The notes: generated from the letters alone by a model not told the origin. A stretch of DNA of 64,000 nt from Kibdelosporangium sp040675465 (GCF_040675465.1 NZ_JBFAPA010000001.1:186001-250000); one strand, 5' to 3'; shown: positions 15,278-25,089, numbered from the stretch's first letter. Numbers and translations: made by a program.

Positions 15278-16315
15278 CTAGCGCTCAGCCGCCGGACGCC
15301 GCAGTGCGGCCGGGGTCAGCGACCGTGGGCTCCACGCACCGTCCGCCCGGTACATGTTGGTCCCCGGCGGGACGATCTCGTCGATCCGGTCGAGCGTCGC
15401 GTCATCCAGCACGACCGAAACCCCTTTCAGCAACGAGTCCAGGTGATCCATCGTCCGTGGCCCGGTGATCACCGACGTCACCGCCGGATGCGTGAGCGTG
15501 AACGCGACCGCAAGCTGTGCCAGCGTGCAACCGATCCCGTCGGCGACCTCGACAAGCTTCTCGACGACCTCCAGTTTGGCCACGTTCTCCGGCAGGCTCG
15601 GATCGAACCGGTGAGGTGTGATCGTCGGCCGCCCTGCCGACATGTCGATCGGCTGGTCCTTGCGGTACTTGCCCGACAGGAAGCCGGCCGCGAGCGGACT
15701 CCAGGTGAGCACACCCATGCCGTACCGCTGGCAGACGGGCAGGACAGAGGACTCGATTCCCCTGGCGAGCAAGGAATACGGCGGCTGCTCGGTCCGGAAC
15801 CGCATCAGGCCACGGCGTTCGGCCACATGATGTGCTTCGGCGATCTCCTCGGCAGGAAAGGTCGAACAGCCGAAAGCGCGGATCTTGCCTTGGCGCACCA
15901 GATCACTCAGCACCCAGAGGGTCTCCTCGATGTCAGTCGTGGGGTCAGGCCGGTGGATCTGGTACAGGTCGATCCAGTCGGTCTGCAGCCGTTTCAGGCT
16001 TTCCTCCACCTCCCGGATGATCCACCGCCGCGAGTTGCCGCCACGGTTGAGTCCCTCGCCCATCGGGAAGTGCACTTTGGTCGCCAGGACCACGTCGTCC
16101 CGGCGGCCACGAAGTGCCTCGCCCACAATGACTTCCGACTCACCAGCCGAGTACATGTCGGCCGTGTCTACGAAGTTGATGCCCTGATCGAGGGCCGCGT
16201 GGATGATGCGGGCGCAGTCGTCATGGTCGGGGTTGCCGACCGCGCCGAACATCATCGTGCCCAGACAATGCACGCTCACCTGAATACCGGTGCCACCCAG
16301 AACGCGATATCGCAC
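15278..16315 (-). CDS. Aldo/keto reductase
   Basis: A 345-residue (beta/alpha)8 NADPH-dependent oxidoreductase. The catalytic tetrad is visible: Asp50 and Tyr55 (FVDTADMYSAGES), Lys80 (LATKVHFP) and His121 (LYQIHRPDP). The C-terminal part carries the cofactor-binding SVITGPRTMDHLDSLL. It resembles YajO/YqkF-type reductases acting on small aldehydes or ketones. It lies just downstream of two imine-reductase-like genes on the same strand (33 bases), so it may act in the same pathway. Confidence 0.92.
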   Translation of the reverse strand: MRYRVLGGTGIQVSVHCLGTMMFGAVGNPDHDDCARIIHAALDQGINFVDTADMYSAGESEVIVGEALRGRRDDVVLATKVHFPMGEGLNRGGNSRRWIIREVEESLKRLQTDWIDLYQIHRPDPTTDIEETLWVLSDLVRQGKIRAFGCSTFPAEEIAEAHHVAERRGLMRFRTEQPPYSLLARGIESSVLPVCQRYGMGVLTWSPLAAGFLSGKYRKDQPIDMSAGRPTITPHRFDPSLPENVAKLEVVEKLVEVADGIGCTLAQLAVAFTLTHPAVTSVITGPRTMDHLDSLLKGVSVVLDDATLDRIDEIVPPGTNMYRADGAWSPRSLTPAALRRPAAER

Positions 16316-16348
16316 GGGCGCATCCTAGGAGCTGGAGTGCGCTCCAGA

Positions 16349-17185
16349 TCAAGCCTTGAGCAGCTCCGCCAGGACCGTCCAGCTGGCCCTGCCGTGGCCC
16401 GCCGCGATCGCCCGGTCGTAGAGATCTTTCACCGCATCGGGTAGTCGTGGGTCTACGCCGAGCTCCTGGCTCGTGGCCACAATGTGGTCAGCCGTGGCAC
16501 CCATCATGGTGACGCTGGCCAGGTCACCCGGATGCTCGCCGGCGTCGATCCGGCTGGCCGCATCAGCCACGTACATGGACAACGAGTTGAAGTTGTCCTC
16601 AGCCAATCTGGTGAATGCCTGTGCCGAAACACCCGCAGCGCGGAGCATTGCGGTCGCATGCAGGTATGACGCCAGCGACGTCAGAAAGATGCCGAGCTGC
16701 GCCTGGTAGTACAGCTGCGCCAGGATATGGTCCGCGCCAAGGTACTCCGGCCGACCAATCACCTTGAGCACCGCTTCGTACTGGTTGAACACGTCCGGAG
16801 GCCCGCTGTAGAACACGTACGCCTGCTCGCTGCCGACCAGCGGAGCCGGAACCATCACGCCGCCGACAATCAGCCGCGCATCCTTGTCCGCCAGCCACTT
16901 CACCGCCTCGCGAGTCCGGCCCGTCGAGTCCGAGCTGAGATTGACGATCACCTTCCCGGCCAGGTCGTGTCCCGTGAGAATGTCGTACATGGCCTGGTAG
17001 TCGGTCAGGCTGAGCACTATGAGGTCGTTGGCAGCCAACGCATCCGCCACACTGGCCGCGATATCAGCGTTGAGACCTTCCGCCCGGCCGGCCGTCCGGT
17101 TCCAGACCGTGACCGGATGTCCCGCCTCGTTGAACGCCCGCACCATCGCCCGGCCCATCGGCCCGAGGCCGATCACTGTGATCAC
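16349..17185 (-). CDS. Imine reductase-like NAD(P)-binding oxidoreductase
   Basis: A 278-residue beta-hydroxyacid-dehydrogenase-fold enzyme. The N-terminal Rossmann motif GLGPMG and VTVWNRTAGRAEGL fit NADPH binding. The imine-reductase-type segments are VNLSSDSTGRTREAVKWLADKDARLIVGGVMV and the C-terminal dimerisation helices with HATAMLRAAGVSAQAFTRL. Imine reductases reduce cyclic or exocyclic C=N bonds; the physiological substrate is unknown. Its GTG start overlaps the stop of the upstream paralogue (GTGA, 17182-17185), so the two are co-translated and may form a heteromer. Confidence 0.85.
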   Translation of the reverse strand: MITVIGLGPMGRAMVRAFNEAGHPVTVWNRTAGRAEGLNADIAASVADALAANDLIVLSLTDYQAMYDILTGHDLAGKVIVNLSSDSTGRTREAVKWLADKDARLIVGGVMVPAPLVGSEQAYVFYSGPPDVFNQYEAVLKVIGRPEYLGADHILAQLYYQAQLGIFLTSLASYLHATAMLRAAGVSAQAFTRLAEDNFNSLSMYVADAASRIDAGEHPGDLASVTMMGATADHIVATSQELGVDPRLPDAVKDLYDRAIAAGHGRASWTVLAELLKA

Positions 17186-18054
17186 CGCTCCCCCTTCCGG
17201 AGGATCCTGACGAGTCCCTCGATTCCTTCGGCGCCATGCCCATCCGCGACCTGTTCGTCGAGCAGCCCCTGCAGGGCAACGAACAGTTCCGGACTGACAC
17301 CTTGGCCTGTGGAGGTGTCAAGAAGGTTCGAGTACGCGGCCGCTTGCATCTCGACCGGCGACGGACTCGCAACGCCCTGGCCACGCTCCAACGCCTCGCT
17401 AGTCCCCGCGACCGCGTCCATCATCGCTGTCAGCCACCGGGTGAGCATCGGCGCGAACCCACTGGCGGACAGACCTTCACTCGTGATGAGGGCGAATGCC
17501 TGGACGATTCCCATGAACATTCCGTACATCCCGCATAGCAACGAGACGTCGTACAATGCGGCGAGCCCCGGATCCGTTCCCAGGTAGTGGCTTTCGCCGA
17601 ACACATCCAGAACCGGCCGGTAGGTGTCGAACGCGCTACGTGAACCGCTGTACAGGATGAACGCGCTTGGGCTGCCTATCATCGGCGGGATCGCCATGAT
17701 GCCGCCCTCCAGCAGGTCCGCGTCCCGCTCCGCGAGCCACTTCGCCAATGCACGTCCTTGCGCTGGCGTGCTGTTGGTCAAGTTGACGACGATGCGCCCC
17801 GTCAACTCGGTGCCGTCGAGAACGTCCACTACGGACTGGTGATGCCGCAGGCAGACGACCACCAGCCTGTTCGCCGCGACTGCTTCCACCGCGCTGGTAG
17901 CCACTGCGGCGCCCTTGTCCGCCAACGCTTCTGTCTTGCCTGGGGACCGGTTCCACACGGTGACCTGGTGACCCCCAGCCACCAGGGACGCGGCCAGGGC
18001 GGACCCCATCGAACCCAGCCCGAGTACGGTCGCCGAAAATTTCTTTTCTTGCAC
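17182..18054 (-). CDS. Imine reductase-like oxidoreductase (paralogue)
   Basis: A 290-residue enzyme of the same family as its downstream neighbour. It has GLGSMGSALAASL, VTVWNRSPGKTEALADKG, VNLTNSTPAQGRALAKWLAERDADLLEGGIMA, and the same C-terminal all-helical part. GTG 18054 was chosen because everything upstream lies inside the divergent regulator's 5' region. It diverges from the AfsR-type regulator gene with an 87-base gap, suggesting that regulator controls the pair and perhaps the aldo/keto reductase. Confidence 0.85.
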   Translation of the reverse strand: MQEKKFSATVLGLGSMGSALAASLVAGGHQVTVWNRSPGKTEALADKGAAVATSAVEAVAANRLVVVCLRHHQSVVDVLDGTELTGRIVVNLTNSTPAQGRALAKWLAERDADLLEGGIMAIPPMIGSPSAFILYSGSRSAFDTYRPVLDVFGESHYLGTDPGLAALYDVSLLCGMYGMFMGIVQAFALITSEGLSASGFAPMLTRWLTAMMDAVAGTSEALERGQGVASPSPVEMQAAAYSNLLDTSTGQGVSPELFVALQGLLDEQVADGHGAEGIEGLVRILRKGER

Positions 18055-18141
18055 CTGACCAGGGTGAACGTCCCTACGCACGATCCGCTGGGGGTGCTCG
18101 CACGACCGAAACTGTCGGTGCTCCCGGATACCGTCGGAGAC

Positions 18142-21100
18142 GTGAAATTCGGAGTGCTGGGGCCGCTGGCCGTGTGGACCGCCGACGGGCGCGAGGTGCG
18201 CGTGCCCGAGGCGAAGGTCCGCATGCTGCTCGCGGCCCTGTTGGTCAGCGAGGGCCGGCCGGTGTCCGCCGACCGGCTGGCCGACGATCTGTGGGGTGAC
18301 CGTCCGCCGGGCAACCCCGCGAACACGTTGCAGACCAAGATCTCGCAGCTGCGCAGGGTGCTGGAGGCGGCCGAACCCGGTGGCCGGTCGCTGGTGGCGT
18401 TCCAGGCGCCCGGGTATCTGCTGAGAGCGGACGTTGACGTGGCGCGGTTCCGGGAGCTGGTGGCGCAGGCCGGGACCACGCATGATCCACGGATGCGGGC
18501 GGAGGTGTTGTCCGATGCCTTGGCCTTGTGGCGTGGGCCGGTGCTGGCGGAGTTCGCCGACTCTGCTTTCGCCGTGCCCTTTGTGCAACGCGTCTCTGAG
18601 GAGAGACTGGCCGCGTGGGAGGAGTGGGCATCCACCCGGCTGGCAATGGGCGACCACGCGCAGGTCCTGGGCGAGCTCGGTGAACTGGTGGCCGAGCATC
18701 CGCTACGGGAACGGTTGCGGGGCCTGCAGTTGCGAGCGCTGTACCAGGCGGGCAGGCAGAGTGAGGCGCTGGAGAGCTTCCGGCAGCTGCGCGCCTTACT
18801 GGCCGAGGACCTGGGAATTGAGCCAGGGCCGGAGCTCTCCGGCCTGCATCGGGCCATCCTGCTGCAGGATCCGGCGCTGGCCGTCTCGCTGCCCACGACG
18901 AACCTGCCGTCGCCACTGACCGCGTTGGTGGGCCGGGATGCGGCGGTCGAGTCGGTGCGTTCGTTGATGGGTGAGACGCGGCTGGTCACGCTGACCGGCC
19001 CAGGCGGAGTGGGCAAGACACGGCTGGCGATCGAGACCGCGCGGCGGCTGGGCAACGCCTGGCTGGTCGAGTTCACCGATCGAAGTAGTCCGTCCGGTGA
19101 CTGGGTCTACGAGTTGACAGCGGCCGCGTTGGGTATCCGCGACGATCCCGGCGCATCCGGCACCCTCGCCGATCGGTTGGCAGAGGCGTTGCGCGCCAAA
19201 GAGATCGTGCTGGTTCTCGACAACTGCGAGCGCGAGATCAGTGCGGTCGCACGGTTGGCGTCCGGGTTGCTGCAAGCCGTGCCGGGCCTGCGGATCCTGG
19301 CTACCAGCCGGGAACCTCTCAGCGTGGCGGGCGAGGTGCTCTGGAACGTGCCTGCGCTGGACGTTCCGGCGCCCTCGGACACAGATGTCCTCGGGTTCAG
19401 CGCTGTGCGGTTGTTCCTCGATCGGGCGATGGCGGCCGGGTTTGTGTCCTCGCCTGAGGATGCACTCACGATCGCTGCGATCTGCCGCAGGCTGGACGGG
19501 ATCCCTTTGGCGCTGGAACTGGCGGCGACGCGGGCTCGTGCTCTCGGCGCGGGCGAGGTATTGGCCCGGCTCGACGACCGATTCCGCTTACTGGCCAGCG
19601 GCAGCCGTGACGCCCCGGCGCGGCAGCGCACATTGCGGGCGACCATCGATTGGAGCTGGGATCTTCTGTCGGACAAGGAAAGGACGGTGTTGCGCAGACT
19701 TGCCGTGCCAGACGGTTGCGCGCTCGATGCGGCGGAGGTCTTGTGCGCCGGTGGCGACGTTGAGCGTGGTGATGTTGTCGAGCTGATGGCGAACCTGGTC
19801 GACCGTTCGCTGGTCAGTCCGGGGCCGCGGTACCGGTTGCTCGAATCGGTGGCCGCGTACTGTGCGGAGCGGCTTGACGGAGCAGGTGAGACGTCGGACC
19901 TGCTGCTGCGTCATGCCGAGTACTACACATCGCTCGCCGAACGCGCTGATCCACTCCTGCGGACGAATGAGCAGCGCCAGTGGCTCGAACGACTGGACGT
20001 GGAGAGCGGCAACCTCCGGAAGGCGCTGGACACGGCTGTGCTTGCGGGCGATGCGTCGCTCGCGTTGCGACTCGTCAATGCGATGACGTGGTACTGGTTC
20101 CTGCGCGGACGGATCGGTGAGGCATGTAGGTCGATTCAACGGGCGTTGTCTCTGTCCGCGGACGCCAGGGCTGTTGCGTGGCTTGCTGGGCTGGCGGTTC
20201 TGAGTGGGGAGCCCGCAGACGAACACGCCTTCGCGGCAGCACAGGACATTGTGGACAAACAGGAGCGTGCGCGGGCGCTGTGGTTCCTCGCCTATGTCAT
20301 GTCCACCATGGGTGACAGATCAAGCGTTGCACTGAATGACCTGGCGCTCGCTGGTTTTGAGGAGTTCGATGACAAGTGGGGAATCGCTGCGGCACTGGAC
20401 AACCGGGTGACTCAGCTCAGTGTGCAGGGAGACTTCGCCGACGCCGAACGGGATGCCGCCCGGGCGGCAACGCTGTTCGACTCTCTTGGCGAACGGTGGG
20501 GCCAACTGCAGGCTTCCTTCTCGCTGGGCATGCTCGCACAGGTCGTCGGCGACTCGGGCCGGGCCGCCGAGTTGCACCGCAACGGTTTACGGATGGCCGA
20601 GGAGCTCGGCCTGTGGACGGAGGTGTCGTACCAGCTTTCCTGGCTGGGCCGGACGAGCATGCACACCGGTGACTACGACCAGGCGTGGGAGTTTCACTCG
20701 CGCGCGATGCGGCTGGGCGCTGAACAGGGCTTCAAACCCGGTGAGATGTACGCCGAGACCGGTCTGGGCCTTGGTGCGCGCCGTCAAGGCAGGTTCGACG
20801 TCGCCGAGAAGCACTTGCGCAATGTGCTCGACTGGCACCGGCAGGGTGGCTTCGAGTCCGGCAGCGCCTTGATCCTGGCGGAGCTGGGGTTCATCGCCGA
20901 ACAACGTGGCGACTTGGCTATGGCCCGGCAACTGCAGCTCGATGGGTTCACAGTCGCCCGCGCTACCGGCGATCCCCGTGCGCTGGCTCTTGCCCTCGAA
21001 GGACTCGCGGGTGTGCAGGCGCTGGCTGGTTCCTATGTGGACGCTGCTCGGTTACTCGGGGCGGCAGCCCAAGCCCGCGAATCAGTAGGCCGTCCGCTAC

Positions 21101-21231
21101 CGAAGAACCAACGAGGTGACATCGATCGAATCACTGCAATCGCCGAAAACGCCCTCGGCACTGACACTTTCACCGCCGAACACACACGAGGCGCACACCT
21201 GGAGATCGATGCCTTGATACCCACAAACTGA
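18142..21231 (+). CDS. AfsR/SARP-type regulator: BTAD, NB-ARC ATPase and TPR domains
   Basis: A 1029-residue regulator. Residues 1-95 form the OmpR-like winged helix (VKFGVLGPLAVWTADGREVRV...LWGDRPPGN), and 100-245 the bacterial transcriptional activation domain. An NB-ARC/AAA module has a P-loop (TLTGPGGVGKTRLA, about 283-296) and a Walker B region (IVLVLDNCE, about 355-363). A long TPR C-terminus follows. Such proteins switch on secondary-metabolite or accessory operons. GTG 18142 gives the canonical start; GTG 18118 is an in-frame alternative. It probably regulates the divergent imine-reductase genes. Confidence 0.9.
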   Translation: MKFGVLGPLAVWTADGREVRVPEAKVRMLLAALLVSEGRPVSADRLADDLWGDRPPGNPANTLQTKISQLRRVLEAAEPGGRSLVAFQAPGYLLRADVDVARFRELVAQAGTTHDPRMRAEVLSDALALWRGPVLAEFADSAFAVPFVQRVSEERLAAWEEWASTRLAMGDHAQVLGELGELVAEHPLRERLRGLQLRALYQAGRQSEALESFRQLRALLAEDLGIEPGPELSGLHRAILLQDPALAVSLPTTNLPSPLTALVGRDAAVESVRSLMGETRLVTLTGPGGVGKTRLAIETARRLGNAWLVEFTDRSSPSGDWVYELTAAALGIRDDPGASGTLADRLAEALRAKEIVLVLDNCEREISAVARLASGLLQAVPGLRILATSREPLSVAGEVLWNVPALDVPAPSDTDVLGFSAVRLFLDRAMAAGFVSSPEDALTIAAICRRLDGIPLALELAATRARALGAGEVLARLDDRFRLLASGSRDAPARQRTLRATIDWSWDLLSDKERTVLRRLAVPDGCALDAAEVLCAGGDVERGDVVELMANLVDRSLVSPGPRYRLLESVAAYCAERLDGAGETSDLLLRHAEYYTSLAERADPLLRTNEQRQWLERLDVESGNLRKALDTAVLAGDASLALRLVNAMTWYWFLRGRIGEACRSIQRALSLSADARAVAWLAGLAVLSGEPADEHAFAAAQDIVDKQERARALWFLAYVMSTMGDRSSVALNDLALAGFEEFDDKWGIAAALDNRVTQLSVQGDFADAERDAARAATLFDSLGERWGQLQASFSLGMLAQVVGDSGRAAELHRNGLRMAEELGLWTEVSYQLSWLGRTSMHTGDYDQAWEFHSRAMRLGAEQGFKPGEMYAETGLGLGARRQGRFDVAEKHLRNVLDWHRQGGFESGSALILAELGFIAEQRGDLAMARQLQLDGFTVARATGDPRALALALEGLAGVQALAGSYVDAARLLGAAAQARESVGRPLPKNQRGDIDRITAIAENALGTDTFTAEHTRGAHLEIDALIPTN

Positions 21232-22775
21232 ATAGACCACCGTGCTTGGGCGGCGAAACGACAGGCGAGGTCATCCGAGCTCGTGACCATCCACGGATTG
21301 CCAGGACTCCGCACGACCGCACACCGGACAACCGCACACCGGACAACCGCACATCTGACAACCGCACATCTGACAACCGTGCACCTGACGACCGCGCACC
21401 CGATGATTGCGCATCCGATGATTGCGCATCCGATGATTGCGCATCCGACGACCGGTATCTGGTGACCGGTGCTGGACAATCGGCATCTGACGATCAGGGA
21501 GTTGGCGGTCGGGCGTTAACGATCGAGTACAGCAGATCGGGAGCGCCATCTCGGAGCACTAATCCCGCTCGTGGCCACCAGCAGGCCATGTGGCGGCCAC
21601 GGCCACCGGATTCATGCGACTGCGATCCAGGAAGACTGCGGCCGCCTAGACCGGAGCTGCTGGCAGGAACCATCTACAAGGTTTTCCTTGGCGGTGATCG
21701 GCAAGGAAGGCACAGCGCCTTCATGCTGGCCGAGGCCTGGCAGGTCGGTACAGGCAGCAAGTTCGGTATAGCCAGCAGGGTTGGTGCAGTACAGGCGGCC
21801 GGTCGGTACAGGCGGCAAGCTAGGTTCGGTATGGGCGGCAAAGCTAGGTTCGGTATAGGCGACGGATAGCTATAGGCAGGCCGGTATCGGCAGGTCGATA
21901 TCCGCGCACTTTTGCAGCCGGCTTCGCCTTGTTCTCCACGGCACCTCGACCGGACCTGCTGCCAGCGAGTCCGGGAGTGGCGGGTTGGTGTAGACGGCAG
22001 GCCTTGCAGGCGAGCACCTTCCGATGGCGTCGTCGAACCGGCAGACGAGTCATGGCACCACGTGCGTCTCCCAGCGCAGTCACCGGACTCGATGGACGGC
22101 CGCGGCGCGTCGGTGAGCCACGTATTGAGCTGGACCCTTTGCTGGGCAAGCGGACCCGTGCCAGAGCAAGCCGGACGGCGACCTCGCGACTGTCGCGTTG
22201 TGCCCGCAGCCGTTGAGGTTGGTCGACCGGTCCATCGCGCAGACCTTCGGCGATCGGGATCGACCCGCAGGGTCTCGATGCTTCCACGGACCGGTCATGG
22301 CCGCCGCCCGCGCTCGTCGGCACAGCCGCCACGGGCGCCTGTGGCAAGCAGGATCGCTTGTGCGGCATAAGTTTTCGGCGACTCCCTGGCGAGATCACCT
22401 ACTCCGTGCGCTTCCATGCGTGAGTCGGAGCGACGTCGCGCGGTGGACGTCGAGCGACCGTTCCTCGGTGGGGGCGCGGGCTGGCTCAGTGAGTCGACTC
22501 GGAATCTCGGCACGGGTTCGTAGGAATGCGAATCAATGCCGACAACGGAATCGAGTTCGCGTTGATTCGACAACTGCTGCCGTTGGGCATGACGTGAGCG
22601 GGATCAACACGTCACCCCTTCGGAGAACTTCGCTAGCAGGCCTTTCCACCTGCTGGGATCAAGACGACGTAAAGGAACGTGCCGAATGCGTCAGGACGCC
22701 GCCAGTGCGTAGCGCGAGCACGCTCCCACTGTGGGTGAATCGAGCGTTGACTTCGACAACGAAGGGTGCACTGCT
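21232..22775. other. 1.5 kb gene-free stretch with tandem repeats
   Basis: No convincing gene is visible. It begins with a 15-bp tandem array (21313-21462), continues with a degenerate repeat zone (about 21745-21900) built around GGTACAGGCGGCAAG and TTCGGTATAGGC-like words, and then a further 850 bases of unremarkable DNA. Several frames are open, but their products have simple-repeat or arginine/proline-rich composition. The last part should hold the promoter of the small membrane protein gene at 22776. Confidence 0.5.
21313..21462. repeat. 15-bp tandem array, ten units
   Basis: Ten consecutive 15-base units follow the pattern AC(A/G)ACCGCACACCGG, drifting to ATGATTGCGCATCCG. Units seven to nine (21403-21447) are identical, and units two to six differ by a few bases. 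One frame reads as a five-residue repeat (DNRTP/DNRTS/DDCAS), but there is no supporting gene structure. Further degenerate half-units continue to about 21500. Confidence 0.85.
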
Positions 22776-23138
22776 ATGACCAGCAGCACCACCAGTTGGC
22801 CCCGAATCTCCGGTCCGCTCGGATCAGCGGCCGGGTTCGCGGCGGGCATCGTCGCGGCCGTCCTGGCGTCGATCGCGGGGGCCGTGGAGCACCACAGCAT
22901 CGGACTGTTCGCGCTCGCGCTGGCGATCGCCGGGGTGTCTGCGATCACGACAGTCGCCGGCGCTCTGGCGACGGCCGCGCAGTGCTGGTTGCTGTACGCC
23001 AGCTTCATCGTGGGCCGGTCCGGCAGCCTGGTCTTCGACGAGTCGTCGGCGGACACCGCGGGAATCTTCGCGATCATCGCGCTGGCCGCGACCGGGCTCA
23101 GCCGGGGTCGCGTCACCCAAGTCCTGAGCAGGCATTAG
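22776..23138 (+). CDS. Small membrane protein, 120 aa
   Basis: A 120-residue protein with three hydrophobic segments (about 14-33, 40-62 and 95-112; GFAAGIVAAVLASIAGAV, LFALALAIAGVSAITTVAGAL, AGIFAIIALAATGL). There is no recognised domain. ATG 22776 (MTSSTTSW) is preferred over the in-frame start at 22731 because the intervening residues are poorly protein-like. It is probably an integral membrane protein of unknown role; the next gene starts 27 bases downstream and may be co-transcribed. Confidence 0.6.
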   Translation: MTSSTTSWPRISGPLGSAAGFAAGIVAAVLASIAGAVEHHSIGLFALALAIAGVSAITTVAGALATAAQCWLLYASFIVGRSGSLVFDESSADTAGIFAIIALAATGLSRGRVTQVLSRH

Positions 23139-23165
23139 TCCCCCAACAGGGTTAAGACGATTTGC

Positions 23166-23534
23166 TTGCCGGCGCACCTACAGCTCAGGATCGAACGCGT
23201 GTTCGAGATCGATGCTAGGCGGGCGGCGCGCGACATCAGGCTGGCAGCGGACGAGATGCGAGACCTGGCGCGCAACGCACCGCCCGGGCCGTGGCAGGTG
23301 ACCCATGGCGTCGACTCGGTGCACCTGCTCGCCTTGGAAGGCCACGAGATCGCGGTGCTCACCGGCATGTGGGCGACCGGCACGGCGAAGTACCTGGCGA
23401 CCGTCAGCCCGAACGTCGCATACCTGTTGGCCGAGTTGCTCTGGTTGAGCGAAAGCCTTGTGCGTAAACGGGAATTGCCGTCGCGGGTGCAAGCCTCGTT
23501 GCTGGCTCTCGCGCGCGCTATCCGAACCCCCTAA
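23166..23534 (+). CDS. Hypothetical protein, 122 aa
   Basis: A 122-residue protein read from TTG 23166 (GTG 23199 is an alternative). It contains IDARRAARDIRLAADEMRDLARNAPPGPW followed by a beta segment (VHLLALEGHEIAVLTGMWATGTAKYLATVSPNVAYLLAELLWL). This helix, PGPW, strand pattern is seen in uncharacterised actinomycete and phage proteins. No function can be given. Confidence 0.6.
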   Translation: MPAHLQLRIERVFEIDARRAARDIRLAADEMRDLARNAPPGPWQVTHGVDSVHLLALEGHEIAVLTGMWATGTAKYLATVSPNVAYLLAELLWLSESLVRKRELPSRVQASLLALARAIRTP

Positions 23535-23569
23535 AGTGCCAGTGGGTCACTTTCAGCTTGGGGGTTGAA

Positions 23570-25069
23570 ATGGAACGTCGTAGTTTTCTGCGCTGGTTAG
23601 CCATGACCGGGATCGTCCTCCCGGCGGTTCTGGGTTCGTCGAACGCTGAGGCGGCGCCCGAGGACGTCACCGTGCTGACCAACGCAACCGTGATCGACGG
23701 GACTGGCGCGCCGGCCCGGCACGGAATGACGGTCGTGCTGATCGGCGACCGGATCGCGTGGATCGGCCGGTCCGTGCCACCCGCCGGAGCCGCGGCCGCT
23801 GCGTGTGTGCTCGACCTGCGCGGCAAATACGTCATCCCCGGCCTGTGGGACATGCACACCCACTACGGGTCGGACGACAAGATCACCATCCCACTGCACA
23901 TCGCCAATGGCGTCACCAGCGTGCGCGAGATGTGGGGGTTCCCGGAGATCCGCGCGATGCGCGACCGGATCGACAACGGCGAACTGCTCGGCCCGCGGTT
24001 CACCATCGCCAGCACCATCATCGACGGCGCCAATTCCGTGTGGGCACCCGATTCCACCCAGGTGGTGACCGCCGCCGAGGCGCGGGCCGCTGTGCGGCAA
24101 GCAAAAGCCGAGGGCGCCGACTTCCTCAAGATCTACACGTACATCGACCGCGATGCGTTCTTCGCGCTCGCCGACGAGGCCCGCCGCGTTGGCTTGCACG
24201 TCGTCGGTCACCATCCCGCACGGCTACGGGTTCGTGACGTGAGCGACGCGGGGATGCGCAGTTTCGAGCACCTCTACAGCATGCCGATCGCGACCTCCGA
24301 CCGTGAGGACGAGATCACCCACCTGCTGAACACCACGTCGATCGACCCCGCGAACCCGCGCGGCTACTACAACTACATCCGCGAGCTCGACCGTCAGGCC
24401 GCGTTGGCGCACAACCCCGGCAAGGCGGCCGCGTTGTTCGAACGGTTCGCCCGCAACGGAACCTGGCAGTCGCCGACGCTGACCGTCGTCCGCGTGATCT
24501 CACAGCCCGCCGACACCTACGCGCACGACCCGCGGCTGAAGTACATCGACAAGCCCACCCAGGCGTTCTGGGCCGAGCACGTCAAGAACTTCGCGCCCAA
24601 GACGCCCGAGGAGATCGCGCAACAGCGCGAGTTCCTGCGGTTCCGCCTGGACATGGTCCGCCGCATGGACCGCGCCGGGGTACGGATCATCGGCGGCACC
24701 GACACGCCGAACCCTTACGTGTTCCCGGGTTTCGCCGCGCATGACGAGCTTTCCCTGTTGGTGCAGGCGGGTCTGTCGCCGATGCGGGCGTTGCAGACCA
24801 TGACCCGCGACGCCGCGACCTACCTCGGCCTCGACCGCACGATGGGCACGGTCAGCCAGGGCAAGGTCGCCGACCTGCTGGTGCTGGACGCCAACCCGTT
24901 GGCCGACATCACGAACACGCAGAAGATCCACGCGATCTTCAGCCGCGGCAGGCTGATCACCGCCGAGGACCGCGCCAAGATCCTCGCCGACGTGGAGGCC
25001 TTCGCCGCCTCGACGACCCCGGTGACCGCGACCAGGAAGTTCCGCGCGGTCTGCGCCTGCCACGCCTGA
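23570..25069 (+). CDS. Exported amidohydrolase (metal-dependent, imidazolonepropionase-like)
   Basis: A 499-residue enzyme. The N-terminus MERRSFLRWLAMTGIVLPAVLG with a twin-arginine and a hydrophobic stretch, then AEAAP, looks like a TAT signal peptide. The amidohydrolase metal site is visible: HTH at 96-98 (LWDMHTHYG), a candidate bridging lysine (DFLKIYTYID), histidines in HVVGHHPARL and SFEHLYSM, and the late aspartate in GGTDTPNPY. Members hydrolyse dipeptides, lactones or amides; the substrate is unknown. ATG 23570 follows a GGGGG purine run. A strong two-way hairpin lies just after the stop. Confidence 0.88.
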   Translation: MERRSFLRWLAMTGIVLPAVLGSSNAEAAPEDVTVLTNATVIDGTGAPARHGMTVVLIGDRIAWIGRSVPPAGAAAAACVLDLRGKYVIPGLWDMHTHYGSDDKITIPLHIANGVTSVREMWGFPEIRAMRDRIDNGELLGPRFTIASTIIDGANSVWAPDSTQVVTAAEARAAVRQAKAEGADFLKIYTYIDRDAFFALADEARRVGLHVVGHHPARLRVRDVSDAGMRSFEHLYSMPIATSDREDEITHLLNTTSIDPANPRGYYNYIRELDRQAALAHNPGKAAALFERFARNGTWQSPTLTVVRVISQPADTYAHDPRLKYIDKPTQAFWAEHVKNFAPKTPEEIAQQREFLRFRLDMVRRMDRAGVRIIGGTDTPNPYVFPGFAAHDELSLLVQAGLSPMRALQTMTRDAATYLGLDRTMGTVSQGKVADLLVLDANPLADITNTQKIHAIFSRGRLITAEDRAKILADVEAFAASTTPVTATRKFRAVCACHA

Positions 25070-25089
25070 TACCACACCCCACCGACAAA

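Noticed and set aside
21301..21470. CRISPR array
   Set aside because: Units are 15 bases, adjacent without unique spacers, and no cas genes are present.
21246..21869. 207-codon frame containing DNRTP/DDCAS repeats
   Set aside because: The five-residue repeat merely reflects the 15-bp DNA array; the rest has no protein character and no ribosome site.
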